64,000 nt of DNA from CAJQGY01 sp964417685 (lineage in GTDB: Bacteria > Pseudomonadota > Gammaproteobacteria > Magnimaribacterales > D2472). The notes beneath the pieces were generated by a model that saw only the letters and a list, made by a program, of their open reading frames with translations, was not told where the DNA came from and searched no databases. The translations under genes were made by a program, and so were the position numbers. The stretch lies in assembly GCA_964417685.1 (NCBI GenBank), contig CAYQIT010000003.1:6955-70954 (forward strand), read 5' to 3'. Of this stretch, positions 26,829-36,522 are shown piece after piece (the stretch's first letter is position 1; every line of letters starts with the position of its first letter).

Positions 26829-27531
26829 AAAATTTTTCTAAGTTAAATTCTTGCCCATCAATACTTAGCAGCCACCCATAGTCTCCCCAATCTCCAAGAA
26901 CGATCCTTTTAGATTGCTCAACATCATGTACATTAGGTCGATGTGTATGGCCATGAATGAATAGGTGGGGTTGATGCTTGTTGACAAAGTCTTCAACTGC
27001 TTCTTTATTAACATCGGTGATAGCATCTGACTTTTTAGAGGTAGCCTCTTTACTATCTGCTCTCAAACTTGCAGCGATTTGTTTTCTCTCATTTAAACTT
27101 TTCTTTAAGAAGCTATTTTGCCAGTTTTGATCTCTTACTTGATTTCGAAAATTAATATAGTCCTTATCATCAGTGCATAGAAAATCTCCATGGCTAAGAA
27201 TGGCTGTTTGTCCATTGATTTCAAGAGTGTAAGGATCGGGTAGAATCGTTATGCCAGTTTCCTCTGCAAAAACCTTGCCAACTAAGAAATCTCTATTGCC
27301 ATGTATAAAAAAAGTTTCTGGCCCATTTGTTGTAAATGTCTTTAGGGCTGTTTTAATTTCGGAGTGAAGTGATGAGTCGTCATCGTCTCCAATCCATGTC
27401 TCAAAAAGATCCCCAAGAATAAAGAGATGAGTGCAAGCCTCTTTTGATTCATTTAAGAATTTAAAAAAGGCTTGTGTTAATTCAGGATGTTTTTCGCTTA
27501 GATGTAAATCTGAAATAAAGCGTGGCTTCAT
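26818..27531 (-). CDS. lpxH: UDP-2,3-diacylglucosamine diphosphatase
   Basis: This 237-residue calcineurin-fold phosphoesterase has the metal-binding motifs DLHLSE (Asp8, His10), ILGDLFETWIGDD, FIHGNRDFL, LSHGDFLCTDD and FIHGHTHRPNVH. It hydrolyses UDP-2,3-diacylglucosamine to lipid X in lipid A synthesis, so the organism makes LPS. Its start overlaps the ppi stop by 4 bases; the ppi-lpxH pair is also found in E. coli. Confidence 0.93.
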   Translation of the reverse strand: MKPRFISDLHLSEKHPELTQAFFKFLNESKEACTHLFILGDLFETWIGDDDDSSLHSEIKTALKTFTTNGPETFFIHGNRDFLVGKVFAEETGITILPDPYTLEINGQTAILSHGDFLCTDDKDYINFRNQVRDQNWQNSFLKKSLNERKQIAASLRADSKEATSKKSDAITDVNKEAVEDFVNKHQPHLFIHGHTHRPNVHDVEQSKRIVLGDWGDYGWLLSIDGQEFNLEKFSIA

Positions 27532-28151
27532 TCAGCAACAGTTACAGATTCTATAGTAATGACCTCAAGCGGAACATCTTGATGACCGCCAGCTGATCCA
27601 GTTGCAACATCTGCAATAGCATCAACAATGTCCATACCATCTGTAACTTTACCAAATACAGCGTATCCCCAGCCTTGTTGATTCTCGCCAGTATGATTTA
27701 AAAAGCCATTGTCTTTATGATTAATAAAAAACTGGCTGGTTGCAGAGTGAGGATCCATTGTTCTTGCCATCGCAATAGTACCTCTATCATTTGACAGACC
27801 GTTGTTTGCTTCATTTTGAATTGGAGCAGTTCCGCTAGACTTGTTGCTCATGTCAGCATTTAAGCCTCCGCCTTGAATCATAAAGCCATTAATAACTCTG
27901 TGAAAAATTGTTCCTTCAAAATAACCTGAGTTGGCAATATCAACGAAATTTTTTACTGTTATTGGTGCTTTGTCTCCATCAAGTTCTAGATTTATTTCTC
28001 CAACAGATGTTTTTATAGTTACTTGCGTCATACCTATCTCCTCTTTGACTGGTTGTATTTCAGCTTCATCACTTTTTTTAGAACAAGAATTAAGAACAAA
28101 TACAGCTAATATTCCGCATAAAGTAAGTTTTAATGTGTTGTTAATTTTCAA
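27528..28151 (-). CDS. Cyclophilin-type peptidyl-prolyl isomerase, lipoprotein form
   Basis: This 207-residue protein opens with a lipoprotein signal (hydrophobic GILAVFVLN then SC, Cys23) and then a complete PpiB-like cyclophilin domain from about residue 41 (VKNFVDIANSGYF, TIFHRVINGFMIQGGG, SATSQFFIN, GYAVFGKVTDGMDIVD). It begins with TTG preceded by GAGG. An internal ATG at 28031 (Met41) has GAGGAG six bases before it and would produce a cytoplasmic cyclophilin of typical length (about 167). It may therefore make two products. It catalyses prolyl cis-trans isomerisation. Confidence 0.88.
   Translation of the reverse strand: MKINNTLKLTLCGILAVFVLNSCSKKSDEAEIQPVKEEIGMTQVTIKTSVGEINLELDGDKAPITVKNFVDIANSGYFEGTIFHRVINGFMIQGGGLNADMSNKSSGTAPIQNEANNGLSNDRGTIAMARTMDPHSATSQFFINHKDNGFLNHTGENQQGWGYAVFGKVTDGMDIVDAIADVATGSAGGHQDVPLEVITIESVTVAE
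28029..28043 (-). promoter_or_regulatory. Internal ribosome-binding site and ATG within the cyclophilin gene
   Basis: On the minus strand GAGGAG (28043-28038) lies 6 bases before an in-frame ATG (28031-28029), exactly at the start of the cyclophilin domain. The spacing is ideal for translation of a cytoplasmic PpiB-like form. GAGGAG also encodes Glu-Glu, so chance is possible. Confidence 0.45.
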
Positions 28152-28184
28152 GATTAAGCCTCGTTTAAAGTGATGATTTTATCA

Positions 28185-29300
28185 TTAAAAATCATACTTA
28201 AGCATGTAGTCATTAAAATGAAACTTAATTTTTTCTTCATCAATATTAAATTCTTCGATGTTATACACATGCTTTGATTTAGATTTACCTTTATTTGAAT
28301 AAAGGTAATCTTGCATATTATTTTCTGTTGCAACCGACATATCAAAATTCAGATGGGTATAAATATTTTTTATTTCTTGCATAGGATTTTTAACAAAATC
28401 ATCGTAGATAACGTCAACTATTTTGTTCTCTGCTATAAGCGATCTATCTTGCAAACCTTGTCGAACATTATGTGACCAAAAATCAATTACTGTATTGCCA
28501 ACTTCTTCTGGATTTACCTTGCTTGTGAATGAGCTTCTTATATTTTTAGTTAAGCTACAAAAAGAACCAATAGCATCTGTTGGATCTCTATGTATATAAA
28601 TAAATTTAGCATTGGGATAAGTTTTTAAAATGGATGGAATATGCCCAATATGACTAGGGTCTTTTAATAACCACTTATCAGGCTTCTTGCCAGTTTCTAG
28701 AATTTGAAAAAATCTTTTATGCCACATAAAAACAGAATCAAAATCACACGTTTTGAGATATTCAGCATACTCAGGAACATCTGCCATGCATATGTAAACA
28801 AAACTTTTTGCATGCATGGTCGCAATTTGTTCGCATTCTTCAGGCATTTCAGCTTTAATAGTGTGCATAGCTCTTAGTTTTGGAATTACAGTTTTTCCAA
28901 GAAAAAGCTCTCCATTAACTTTTCTTATTCTTCTATTAATTTCTCTTTTATTTTTAGCGATGGGCAATGGTTTCATTATTTCCCAATACAGTGGCGATCT
29001 AAATATCTTGTCTTGATAGAGCAGATTGAATAAAAAAGTTGTTCCAGAGCGAGGCAGGCCTATAACAAATACTGGGTCAGCAGGATCTTGATAGGTATTA
29101 TTTTTGAATTCTTCATAAATTAACTTTCTTGTTTTAAGCCTTCGCTTTAACTGATGTTTAAAAGCAAGCTCACCAAAAAAATTTAATTTATTTCTATTTA
29201 ATGCATTTACTAAGATAGTTAGAGGTTCAATATAGTCATCTTCTCCAAGATTATTTTCCAAGCCTTTAAGAATTTTTTTTACACTGAATTGATCAGTCAT
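28185..29300 (-). CDS. Sulfotransferase-family protein
   Basis: This 371-residue protein has the PAPS-binding P-loop FVIGLPRSGTTFLFNLL (RSGTT at 84-88) and a downstream 3'-phosphate motif KFIYIHRDPTDAIGS, placing it in the sulfotransferase_3 (PF13469) group. Such enzymes transfer sulfate from PAPS to a carbohydrate, lipid or protein; the substrate is unknown. No signal peptide or membrane helix was seen. It stands alone with a plausible AGGG ribosome site. Confidence 0.85.
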   Translation of the reverse strand: MTDQFSVKKILKGLENNLGEDDYIEPLTILVNALNRNKLNFFGELAFKHQLKRRLKTRKLIYEEFKNNTYQDPADPVFVIGLPRSGTTFLFNLLYQDKIFRSPLYWEIMKPLPIAKNKREINRRIRKVNGELFLGKTVIPKLRAMHTIKAEMPEECEQIATMHAKSFVYICMADVPEYAEYLKTCDFDSVFMWHKRFFQILETGKKPDKWLLKDPSHIGHIPSILKTYPNAKFIYIHRDPTDAIGSFCSLTKNIRSSFTSKVNPEEVGNTVIDFWSHNVRQGLQDRSLIAENKIVDVIYDDFVKNPMQEIKNIYTHLNFDMSVATENNMQDYLYSNKGKSKSKHVYNIEEFNIDEEKIKFHFNDYMLKYDF

Positions 29301-29360
29301 ATTGATTACCCTAGTTAACTATAAGATACTCTCTAAAATAAATTCCTTCAATTTTTTGAT

Positions 29361-29780
29361 ATGAATATTCTATTTTTGTGTGTTGCTAATTCAGCCAGAA
29401 GTCAAATGGCTGAAGGCCTTGCTAAAGAAATTTTGGGTGAAGGTCATGATATACAAAGCGCAGGATCAGAACCATCGGGTAAAGTTCATAATTTTGCAGT
29501 TAAAGTTCTAGATGAGGCAGGGATTGATATCTCAAAAAATCAATCAAAATGTACTAGCGATTTGAGCGATGAATTTATAGAAAATTTAGATTTTGCAATA
29601 ACCCTGTGCGCTGAAGAGGTTTGTCCAGTTATTCCTTCAAATGCTAAAAAACTTCATTGGTATAATGAAGATCCAGCAAATGATGAATATGATAGCGATA
29701 TGCTTTTAGAAGCATTTCAACAAACTAGAAATAATATAGCTGAATCAATAAAAGAATTTGAAAGGTTGTATGTACAATAA
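29361..29780 (+). CDS. Low-molecular-weight phosphatase / ArsC-like arsenate reductase
   Basis: This 139-residue protein begins MNILFLCVANSARSQMAEG, containing the CX5R phosphate loop (Cys7 to Arg13) of the LMW tyrosine phosphatase fold. The region TLCAEEVCPV (two cysteines near 80-90) and the HWYNEDPA motif fit thioredoxin-coupled ArsC. The loop reads NSARS, not the NSCRS common in arsenate reductases, but the resolving cysteines are present. Arsenate reductase is the better guess; protein phosphatase is the alternative. Confidence 0.75.
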   Translation: MNILFLCVANSARSQMAEGLAKEILGEGHDIQSAGSEPSGKVHNFAVKVLDEAGIDISKNQSKCTSDLSDEFIENLDFAITLCAEEVCPVIPSNAKKLHWYNEDPANDEYDSDMLLEAFQQTRNNIAESIKEFERLYVQ

Positions 29781-29794
29781 GAAATGAGCTTAAG

Positions 29795-29869
29795 TGGCTC
29801 CCGAAGTTGGGATCGAACCAACGACCAATTGATTAACAGTCAACTGCTCTACCGCTGAGCTATTCGGGA
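29795..29869 (-). tRNA. tRNA-Asn (GTT)
   Basis: The reverse complement folds as a cloverleaf: acceptor TCCCGAA pairs with TTCGGGA, D arm GCTCAGCGGTAGAGC, anticodon loop CTGTTAA with GTT, and T arm GTTGGTTCGATCCCAAC, ending GCCA with encoded CCA. GTT reads Asn codons. G34 is a queuosine site, matching queH in this window. Confidence 0.97.
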
Positions 29870-29910
29870 ACGCGGATGTGCATTATAAATAACTTTTGAT
29901 AGAGAAGTAA

Positions 29911-31920
29911 ATGACAAAATCACTAAAGGTTGTATCTGATTTTGAACCAGCAGGTTCTCAGCCTGATGCAATCAAAAGTTTAGTAAATGGTTTAGATGAT
30001 GGATTGCTTCATCAAACACTTTTAGGCGTAACCGGTTCCGGTAAAACCTATACTATGGCTAAAGTCATTGAAGAGACACAAAGGCCAGCAATTATAATGG
30101 CTCACAACAAAACCTTAGCAGCTCAGCTTTATGGTGAGTTCAGGGATTTTTTTCCTGAAAATTCAGTTGAGTACTTCGTTTCTTATTATGACTATTACCA
30201 ACCTGAAGCATATGTACCAACATCTGATACTTATATTGCAAAAGATGCATCTATCAATGAGCATATTGAGCAAATGAGACTATCTGCTACCAAGGCTTTA
30301 CTTGAGAGAAAAGATACTATTGTTGTTGCAACCGTTTCTTCAATTTATGGTTTAGGTGCACCAGAATCTTATTTAAAAATGGTAATGCATTTGGACAGGG
30401 GCGATATTGTTGATCAGAGAGATATTTTAAGGAGACTTTCTTCACTGCAATATACAAGAAATGATTTAGATTTTAGAAGGGCTACTTTTAGGGTAAGGGG
30501 AGATACCATTGATGTATATCCTGCAGATTCAGACAGTGAAGCATTGAGAATTGAATTGTTTGGTGATGAAATTGAAAAGCTATCTTGGTTTGATCCGCTA
30601 ACTGGAGCTGTTATCAATGAAACCCCAAGAGCTACAATTTTTCCAAAGACTCACTATGTAACCCCAAAAGAAACTGTTTTAAATTGCATAGACGATATCA
30701 AAGCAGAGCTCAAAGAAAGGTTAGCCTATCTTAGGTCTATCAATAAATTAGTTGAGGCTCAAAGGTTAGAAGAAAGAACAAATTACGATATCGAGATGAT
30801 GCGAGAGCTTGGCTACTGCCAAGGCGTAGAAAATTACTCAAGGTATTTGTCAGGCAGAGAGCCTGGCCAATCACCGCCATGTCTATTTGATTACATACCT
30901 AAGGATGCAATTGTTTTTATAGATGAATCACATGTATCAGTTCCTCAAATTGGTGCTATGTATAAAGGAGATAGATCAAGAAAAGAAACCTTGGTTGAAT
31001 ATGGATTTAGACTTCCCTCTGCAATGGACAATAGACCACTCAAATTTGATGAATGGGAACTATTGGCTCCACAAAGAGTATATGTTTCTGCAACCCCAAG
31101 TCGTTATGAAACCGAAAGACAAGATAATCTAGTTGAGCTTATTATTCGACCAACTGGCCTAACTGATCCTGATGTTGAAATCAGACCAGCCTCAACTCAA
31201 ATCGATGATGTAATAGGTGAATGTAATGAAAGAGTTGCGCTTAAAGAAAGGGTATTAATAACTACACTAACTAAAAGAATGGCAGAAGATTTAACAGATT
31301 ATCTGAATGAAAATAATATCTCAGCAAGATATATGCATTCAGATACTGACACTGTTGAGCGTGTAGAAATTATTAGAGATCTTAGATTAGGAAAATTTGA
31401 TGTTTTAGTTGGAATCAATCTTTTACGAGAAGGTCTGGATATTCCTGAGGTGAGTTTAGTTGCAATTTTAGATGCTGATAAAGAAGGATTTTTAAGATCA
31501 GAAACAACCATGATTCAAACCATTGGAAGGGCTGCAAGAAATATCAGAGGTAAGGCAATTTTGTATGCCGACAAGATAACAGGCTCAATGCAAAGAGCAA
31601 TTGATGAAACTGACAGAAGAAGGTCTATCCAAGAAAAATATAATAAAGATAACGGAATAAAACCTTCAACTATAAGCACCAAAGTAAAAGATATTATGGA
31701 GGGTGCAAGAGTTGTTAAGGGAAAATCAAAACCAAAGAAAAAAGATTTAGAAAAAGAGCTTAAGTTTGCTATTAAGGATAATTCAATACAAGAGTTAAGC
31801 GACACTATTTCAAAACTTGAAGATCAAATGTATGTCTATGCAAAGGATATGGAATTTGAAAAAGCTGCCTGGTGCAGAGATAAGATGAAATATCTTAAAG
31901 GAAAGATGATTGATATATAG
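29911..31920 (+). CDS. uvrB: Excinuclease ABC subunit B
   Basis: This 669-residue DEAD-like helicase has Walker A TGSGKT (41-46), the beta-hairpin VSYYDYYQPEAYVP, FIDESHVSVPQ, VSATPSRYE, the motif VI block TIGRAARNIRG and a C-terminal UVR domain (LEDQMYVYAKDMEFEKAAWCRDK) that binds UvrC. It is the damage-verifying subunit of nucleotide excision repair. No SOS box was found between 29781 and 29910, unlike E. coli uvrB. The 3' end overlaps the convergent gene by 26 bases. Confidence 0.97.
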   Translation: MTKSLKVVSDFEPAGSQPDAIKSLVNGLDDGLLHQTLLGVTGSGKTYTMAKVIEETQRPAIIMAHNKTLAAQLYGEFRDFFPENSVEYFVSYYDYYQPEAYVPTSDTYIAKDASINEHIEQMRLSATKALLERKDTIVVATVSSIYGLGAPESYLKMVMHLDRGDIVDQRDILRRLSSLQYTRNDLDFRRATFRVRGDTIDVYPADSDSEALRIELFGDEIEKLSWFDPLTGAVINETPRATIFPKTHYVTPKETVLNCIDDIKAELKERLAYLRSINKLVEAQRLEERTNYDIEMMRELGYCQGVENYSRYLSGREPGQSPPCLFDYIPKDAIVFIDESHVSVPQIGAMYKGDRSRKETLVEYGFRLPSAMDNRPLKFDEWELLAPQRVYVSATPSRYETERQDNLVELIIRPTGLTDPDVEIRPASTQIDDVIGECNERVALKERVLITTLTKRMAEDLTDYLNENNISARYMHSDTDTVERVEIIRDLRLGKFDVLVGINLLREGLDIPEVSLVAILDADKEGFLRSETTMIQTIGRAARNIRGKAILYADKITGSMQRAIDETDRRRSIQEKYNKDNGIKPSTISTKVKDIMEGARVVKGKSKPKKKDLEKELKFAIKDNSIQELSDTISKLEDQMYVYAKDMEFEKAAWCRDKMKYLKGKMIDI

Positions 31921-32626
31921 GATCTTTGCAGGAATAGGCAATCATTAATTTATAGTAGTCTTCCACTCTATGAACATAATCAATAGCTTGCTGACCTCTT
32001 TTATAACCATTTTTATCAACTAAATTAACGTCTTCGCCACTTAAACTTTTGAGCACAGATTCAAAATCTTCCCAAATCATTTGATCTGGTTCCTTATCAA
32101 TAGTCTGTGCAATATTTATGATATTTGTTGGCCCAAGATTGTAACTTGCTAAGGATATAGCTAACTGATCACTTTGTGATTTACCAAAGATATTTTTTTC
32201 AAGTAATGTAGCAATGTATTTAGAGCCGCCATTAATACTTTGTTCAGGATCAAGTCTATTTTTAACTCCAACAATTGCTGCTGTCTCTAATGTGACCATC
32301 ATCATGCCTCTAACACCCATGTTAGATTTTGCTCTTGGATCCCATTGTGATTCTTGAAAAGAAATAGCTGCTAGCAGTTCCCACTCAACATTATTTTCTT
32401 CACCTGCTTTTTTGAATAAGTTTTCATAAAGCAAAAACTTTTCATTGAGTAATTTATCAAATTTACTTTTTTCAAAATTATTTAAAGAGGAGTTTTGATA
32501 AATGCTATTCGCATTATCCTCACAGGAAAAACTTTCATCTGCATCTTCTTTTTTTTGCTCGCAGCCAAGCATGGTTAAAAAGCAAACCACGCCCAAAAAA
32601 AGCTTAAAGATATTGTTCTTTTCCAT
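31895..32626 (-). CDS. MltF-like lytic transglycosylase lipoprotein lacking the solute-binding domain
   Basis: This 243-residue protein has a lipoprotein signal (LGVVCFLTMLGC, Cys22) and an SLT domain with the catalytic glutamate in ISFQESQWDP (Glu92), MGVRGMMMVTLETA and ASYNLGPTNI. These are MltF-type motifs. Classic MltF (about 500 residues) carries an N-terminal solute-binding (SBP_bac_3) domain, absent here. It is divergent from purL, the same neighbourhood as E. coli mltF. It cleaves peptidoglycan with 1,6-anhydro product formation. Confidence 0.85.
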   Translation of the reverse strand: MEKNNIFKLFLGVVCFLTMLGCEQKKEDADESFSCEDNANSIYQNSSLNNFEKSKFDKLLNEKFLLYENLFKKAGEENNVEWELLAAISFQESQWDPRAKSNMGVRGMMMVTLETAAIVGVKNRLDPEQSINGGSKYIATLLEKNIFGKSQSDQLAISLASYNLGPTNIINIAQTIDKEPDQMIWEDFESVLKSLSGEDVNLVDKNGYKRGQQAIDYVHRVEDYYKLMIAYSCKDPIYQSSFL

Positions 32627-32682
32627 CTTTTTTAAACAAAAAACTTTATAATTGGTGCATACAATATTTCAGACTTTAAGCG

Positions 32683-35600
32683 GTGTCAAAGACTATTACC
32701 TTAATTCTAGAAGGCAAAGAAAGTTTTTCGAGCTCAAAATTAGAGCAAATTCAGCTTGGCTTTAACAAAAATAACAACTTAAATTCTAAAATTTCTTGTA
32801 ATGATATTTATTTAATTAGTGTTAATGGCGACCTAGATTATTCAAATAATATTAAGGAAATTCTTGATGCTGATGACTTAAAAAGCTCATTTAATTTAAT
32901 CATTGGACCTAGGGTCGGGACTATCTCGCCATGGTCATCAAAAACAAAAGATATTCTAAAAAATGTTGGTATAGAAAACGTTGAGAATATCGAAAGGTTT
33001 TATGGATTTAATATCGATGGCGCCAATAAAATCGATTCATTGAATCTTACCAATCTATATGATCGTATGACCCAGGGCCTGTATTTCTCAACAGAACAGT
33101 GCAAGGAATTTTTAAGCCCGGAACAAAAAAGACCTTTAAGACATATTGATATTTTAGACAAGGGCATAGAAGAGCTACACAGTGCTAATAAGAATTTTGG
33201 CTTTGCCATGAGTCCAGATGAAATTGATTATTTATTTAATTTTTACACAAGCACCCAAAGAAATCCTACAGACGCCGAGTTGATGATGTTTGCCCAAGCT
33301 AACTCAGAACATTGTAGACATAAAATTTTTAACGCAAAGTGGACTGTGGACGGAGAGGTCAAAAACAAAACTCTATTTGATCTGATAAAAGATACTAGTA
33401 AAAATTCTCAAAATGGAATTATTTCTGCTTATAAAGATAATGCTGCAATTACAGAAGGCGAAAAGGTTGAAAGATTAAATTTAGACTCAGCTAATAACTA
33501 TTCATTTGTTGAAGATATTTTAAACACAACCATTAAAGTTGAAACACACAATCACCCAACAGCAATTTCTCCATTCCCTGGAGCTGCGACTGGCTCAGGA
33601 GGAGAAATAAGAGACGAAGGCGCAACAGGAAGAGGGGCAAAACCTAAAATTGGATTGGTTGGATTTAATGTTTCAAATCTTAGATTACCTGAACTGCAAA
33701 GATCATGGGAGGGCGATGAATGTAAGCCTGAGAGGATTGCTTCTCCTTTGGATATTATGATCGAAGGCCCTATTGGAGCAGCTGCATTTAATAACGAATT
33801 TGGTAGACCGTCTACTCTTGGATATTTTAGATCATTTGAGACGGCATTTGATGCAAAGGGTAATGCATACGGTTACCACAAGCCTATTATGCTTGCTGGT
33901 GGTATAGGTGAAATACGTGATAAAAATAATTTTAAATTACAAATAGCTGAAGACTATATTGTTGTTGTGCTTGGCGGACCAGCAATGCTTATAGGTCTTG
34001 GGGGAGGTGCTGCCTCGTCTGTTTCATCAGGAGAAAGTGATGAGGATTTAGACTTCGCATCAGTTCAAAGAGAGAACCCAGAGATGGAAAGAAGATGCCA
34101 AGAGGTTATTAATATTTGTTCTTCAATGGATGAAAGCTTCATTGAATTTATTCATGATGTTGGTGCGGGAGGGTTATCAAATGCCATACCAGAACTTGCA
34201 AAAGATTCAGATCTTGGAGTTAATATAGAGCTTGATAAGATACCTGTTTCAGACCCAGCCATGTCTCCCATGGAAATATGGTCCAATGAATCTCAAGAAA
34301 GATACGTTCTAGCAATTCACCCTAAGAACAAGGATGCATTTGAAAAGATTTGCAAAAGAGAAAGATGTGAGTATGCATTTGTTGGTAAAACAACTTTAGA
34401 AAAGTCTGTAAAATTATTTGATAAGGCTAATAACAATTATCCTGTTGATGTTCCTCTTGATATGCTCTTTGGGGATCTGCCTATAACCGATATCAATATC
34501 AAAAGTACTAAAGATCAAGCTGATAGCGATTCAATTGCCTCTTCATATGATTTTAAAGAATCTGCCTATAAAGTTCTTTCTCATCCTACAGTAGCATCAA
34601 AGTCTTTTTTAATTACTATTGGCGACAGGACTGTTGGTGGTATGGTTGCAAGAGATCAATTTGTTGGCCCGTACCAGGTACCAGTTTCAAATTACTCTAT
34701 GAGCCTAAGGTCATTTACTTCTAACAGTGGTGAAGTTGTGACTATTGGCGAAAAACCTACGCTGGCAATTCACAATTCATCTGCATCGATGCGAATGGCT
34801 ATAGCAGAAGCTTTAACAAATATGATTGCAGTTCCCATTAAAGGCCTAGATCATATTCAAGTCTCAGCAAATTGGATGGCGCCAACAAATGAAGAAAAGG
34901 AAAACTATGCTCTTCGATCTGGTGTTGAAGCTCTTTCTGAAATTTGCGTTGATCTAGATATATCAATCCCAGTTGGTAAAGATTCTTTATCAATGAAAAC
35001 AAAATGGCTTGATGAAGATCAAGAAAAAACAGTTACCAGTCCATTGTCAGGCGTAGTGACATCTGTGGCTCCTGTAAATGATGTAACAAAGGCAATCACC
35101 CCAGAGCTAAACACAAATATTGAATCAGATTTGCTTTTAGTAAAGCTAAATCACCCAAATAGATTGGGTGGATCAATTTTTGGTGAAGTGAATAAAACTA
35201 CTTTTAATGAAACACCTGATGTAGACAATCCCAGTGCACTAAAAAATCTATTCAATCAAATTCAAACACTTATTAAGCAAGAAGATATCCTTGCATTACA
35301 TGATATATCTGATGGCGGTCTATTAACTTCCATTGTTGAAATGTGTTTTACACAAAAAGTAGGTATGGATATTAAGCTTCCTTCATTAAATCTTGAAGAT
35401 GCCAACCCTTATTTTTTTGCTGAAGAAATTGGTTTAGTTATTCAAGTTGCAAAAGATCAAACTAAGAAAATTGAAGAAGTGCTTGGTGAGAGCTTTGTTG
35501 TTCAAAATCTAGGAACATTAAATGACTCTAAGACATTAAATATAGTTTGTGCAGAAGGATCAATTTTTTCTGAATCAATCGTAGAACTTGAATCTAAATG

Positions 35601-36522
35601 GAGAGAAGTCTCACATGCAATCCAATCAATAAGAGATAACAAGGCTTGCGCAGATGAAGAGCAAGAATTGCTTTTTGATTCTGATCATAAAGGCCTTTAT
35701 GCAGACACAACTTTTAAAGAGTTGAGTGTTAATTACTCTGCAGCTAAACCAAAAGTTGCAGTATTAAGAGAGCAGGGTGTTAACGGTCAAATTGAAATGG
35801 CTGCAGCTTTCACTCTTGCAGGATTTGATGCTGTTGATGTGCACATGCAAGACTTGCTAGATGGTAATGTAAATCTGACTGCATTTAATGGAATAGCAGC
35901 ATGCGGCGGCTTTTCATACGGGGACGTATTAGGAGCAGGTGGCGGTTGGTCAAAAACCATATTAAATAATAATTTGGTCAAAGATCAGTTCGAAGGATTT
36001 TTTAATAATCAGCAAACTTTTACACTTGGCGTATGTAACGGTTGCCAAATGGTATCAAATTTAAAAGATATTATTCCAGGCGCTTCAGCTTGGCCAAGTT
36101 TTGTTAAAAATATATCTGATCAATTTGAGGCAAGGTTAGCTCAAGTAAAAGTTACTCAGTCTGATTCTGTTTTGTTAAAAGGTATGGAAGGTTGGTCTTT
36201 GCCAATAGCCTCAGCCCATGGTGAAGGCCATGCAGCATTTACACAAGAAAACTTGGATTTAATTCAATCTACCAACCAGATCGCTTTAAATTTTGTAGAT
36301 TCATCAGGTAAACCTACAGAAACTTATCCACTTAATCCAAACGGTTCTATAGGTGGTATAACAGGAGTAACTGCTGCTGATGGGCGTGTAACTATTATGA
36401 TGCCTCATCCTGAAAGAGTATTTAGAAGTCAGCAAATGAGTTGGAGATCTAAAGATTGGAAAGAGTTCTCTCCTTGGATGCAAATATTTTATAACGCTTT
36501 ATATTTTTCTAAGAACTCTTAA
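32683..36522 (+). CDS. purL: Phosphoribosylformylglycinamidine synthase
   Basis: This 1279-residue large PurL has the single-chain domain order: N-terminal domain, linker with NSEHCRHKIFNAKW, ATP-grasp-like synthetase repeats (KVETHNHPTAISPFPGAATGSGG split here) and a C-terminal glutaminase with GVCNGCQMVS (catalytic Cys) and PHPERVFR. It converts FGAR to FGAM in purine synthesis. The start is GTG (GTG TCA AAG). It ends directly against the convergent NUDIX gene. Confidence 0.97.
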   Translation: MSKTITLILEGKESFSSSKLEQIQLGFNKNNNLNSKISCNDIYLISVNGDLDYSNNIKEILDADDLKSSFNLIIGPRVGTISPWSSKTKDILKNVGIENVENIERFYGFNIDGANKIDSLNLTNLYDRMTQGLYFSTEQCKEFLSPEQKRPLRHIDILDKGIEELHSANKNFGFAMSPDEIDYLFNFYTSTQRNPTDAELMMFAQANSEHCRHKIFNAKWTVDGEVKNKTLFDLIKDTSKNSQNGIISAYKDNAAITEGEKVERLNLDSANNYSFVEDILNTTIKVETHNHPTAISPFPGAATGSGGEIRDEGATGRGAKPKIGLVGFNVSNLRLPELQRSWEGDECKPERIASPLDIMIEGPIGAAAFNNEFGRPSTLGYFRSFETAFDAKGNAYGYHKPIMLAGGIGEIRDKNNFKLQIAEDYIVVVLGGPAMLIGLGGGAASSVSSGESDEDLDFASVQRENPEMERRCQEVINICSSMDESFIEFIHDVGAGGLSNAIPELAKDSDLGVNIELDKIPVSDPAMSPMEIWSNESQERYVLAIHPKNKDAFEKICKRERCEYAFVGKTTLEKSVKLFDKANNNYPVDVPLDMLFGDLPITDINIKSTKDQADSDSIASSYDFKESAYKVLSHPTVASKSFLITIGDRTVGGMVARDQFVGPYQVPVSNYSMSLRSFTSNSGEVVTIGEKPTLAIHNSSASMRMAIAEALTNMIAVPIKGLDHIQVSANWMAPTNEEKENYALRSGVEALSEICVDLDISIPVGKDSLSMKTKWLDEDQEKTVTSPLSGVVTSVAPVNDVTKAITPELNTNIESDLLLVKLNHPNRLGGSIFGEVNKTTFNETPDVDNPSALKNLFNQIQTLIKQEDILALHDISDGGLLTSIVEMCFTQKVGMDIKLPSLNLEDANPYFFAEEIGLVIQVAKDQTKKIEEVLGESFVVQNLGTLNDSKTLNIVCAEGSIFSESIVELESKWREVSHAIQSIRDNKACADEEQELLFDSDHKGLYADTTFKELSVNYSAAKPKVAVLREQGVNGQIEMAAAFTLAGFDAVDVHMQDLLDGNVNLTAFNGIAACGGFSYGDVLGAGGGWSKTILNNNLVKDQFEGFFNNQQTFTLGVCNGCQMVSNLKDIIPGASAWPSFVKNISDQFEARLAQVKVTQSDSVLLKGMEGWSLPIASAHGEGHAAFTQENLDLIQSTNQIALNFVDSSGKPTETYPLNPNGSIGGITGVTAADGRVTIMMPHPERVFRSQQMSWRSKDWKEFSPWMQIFYNALYFSKNS

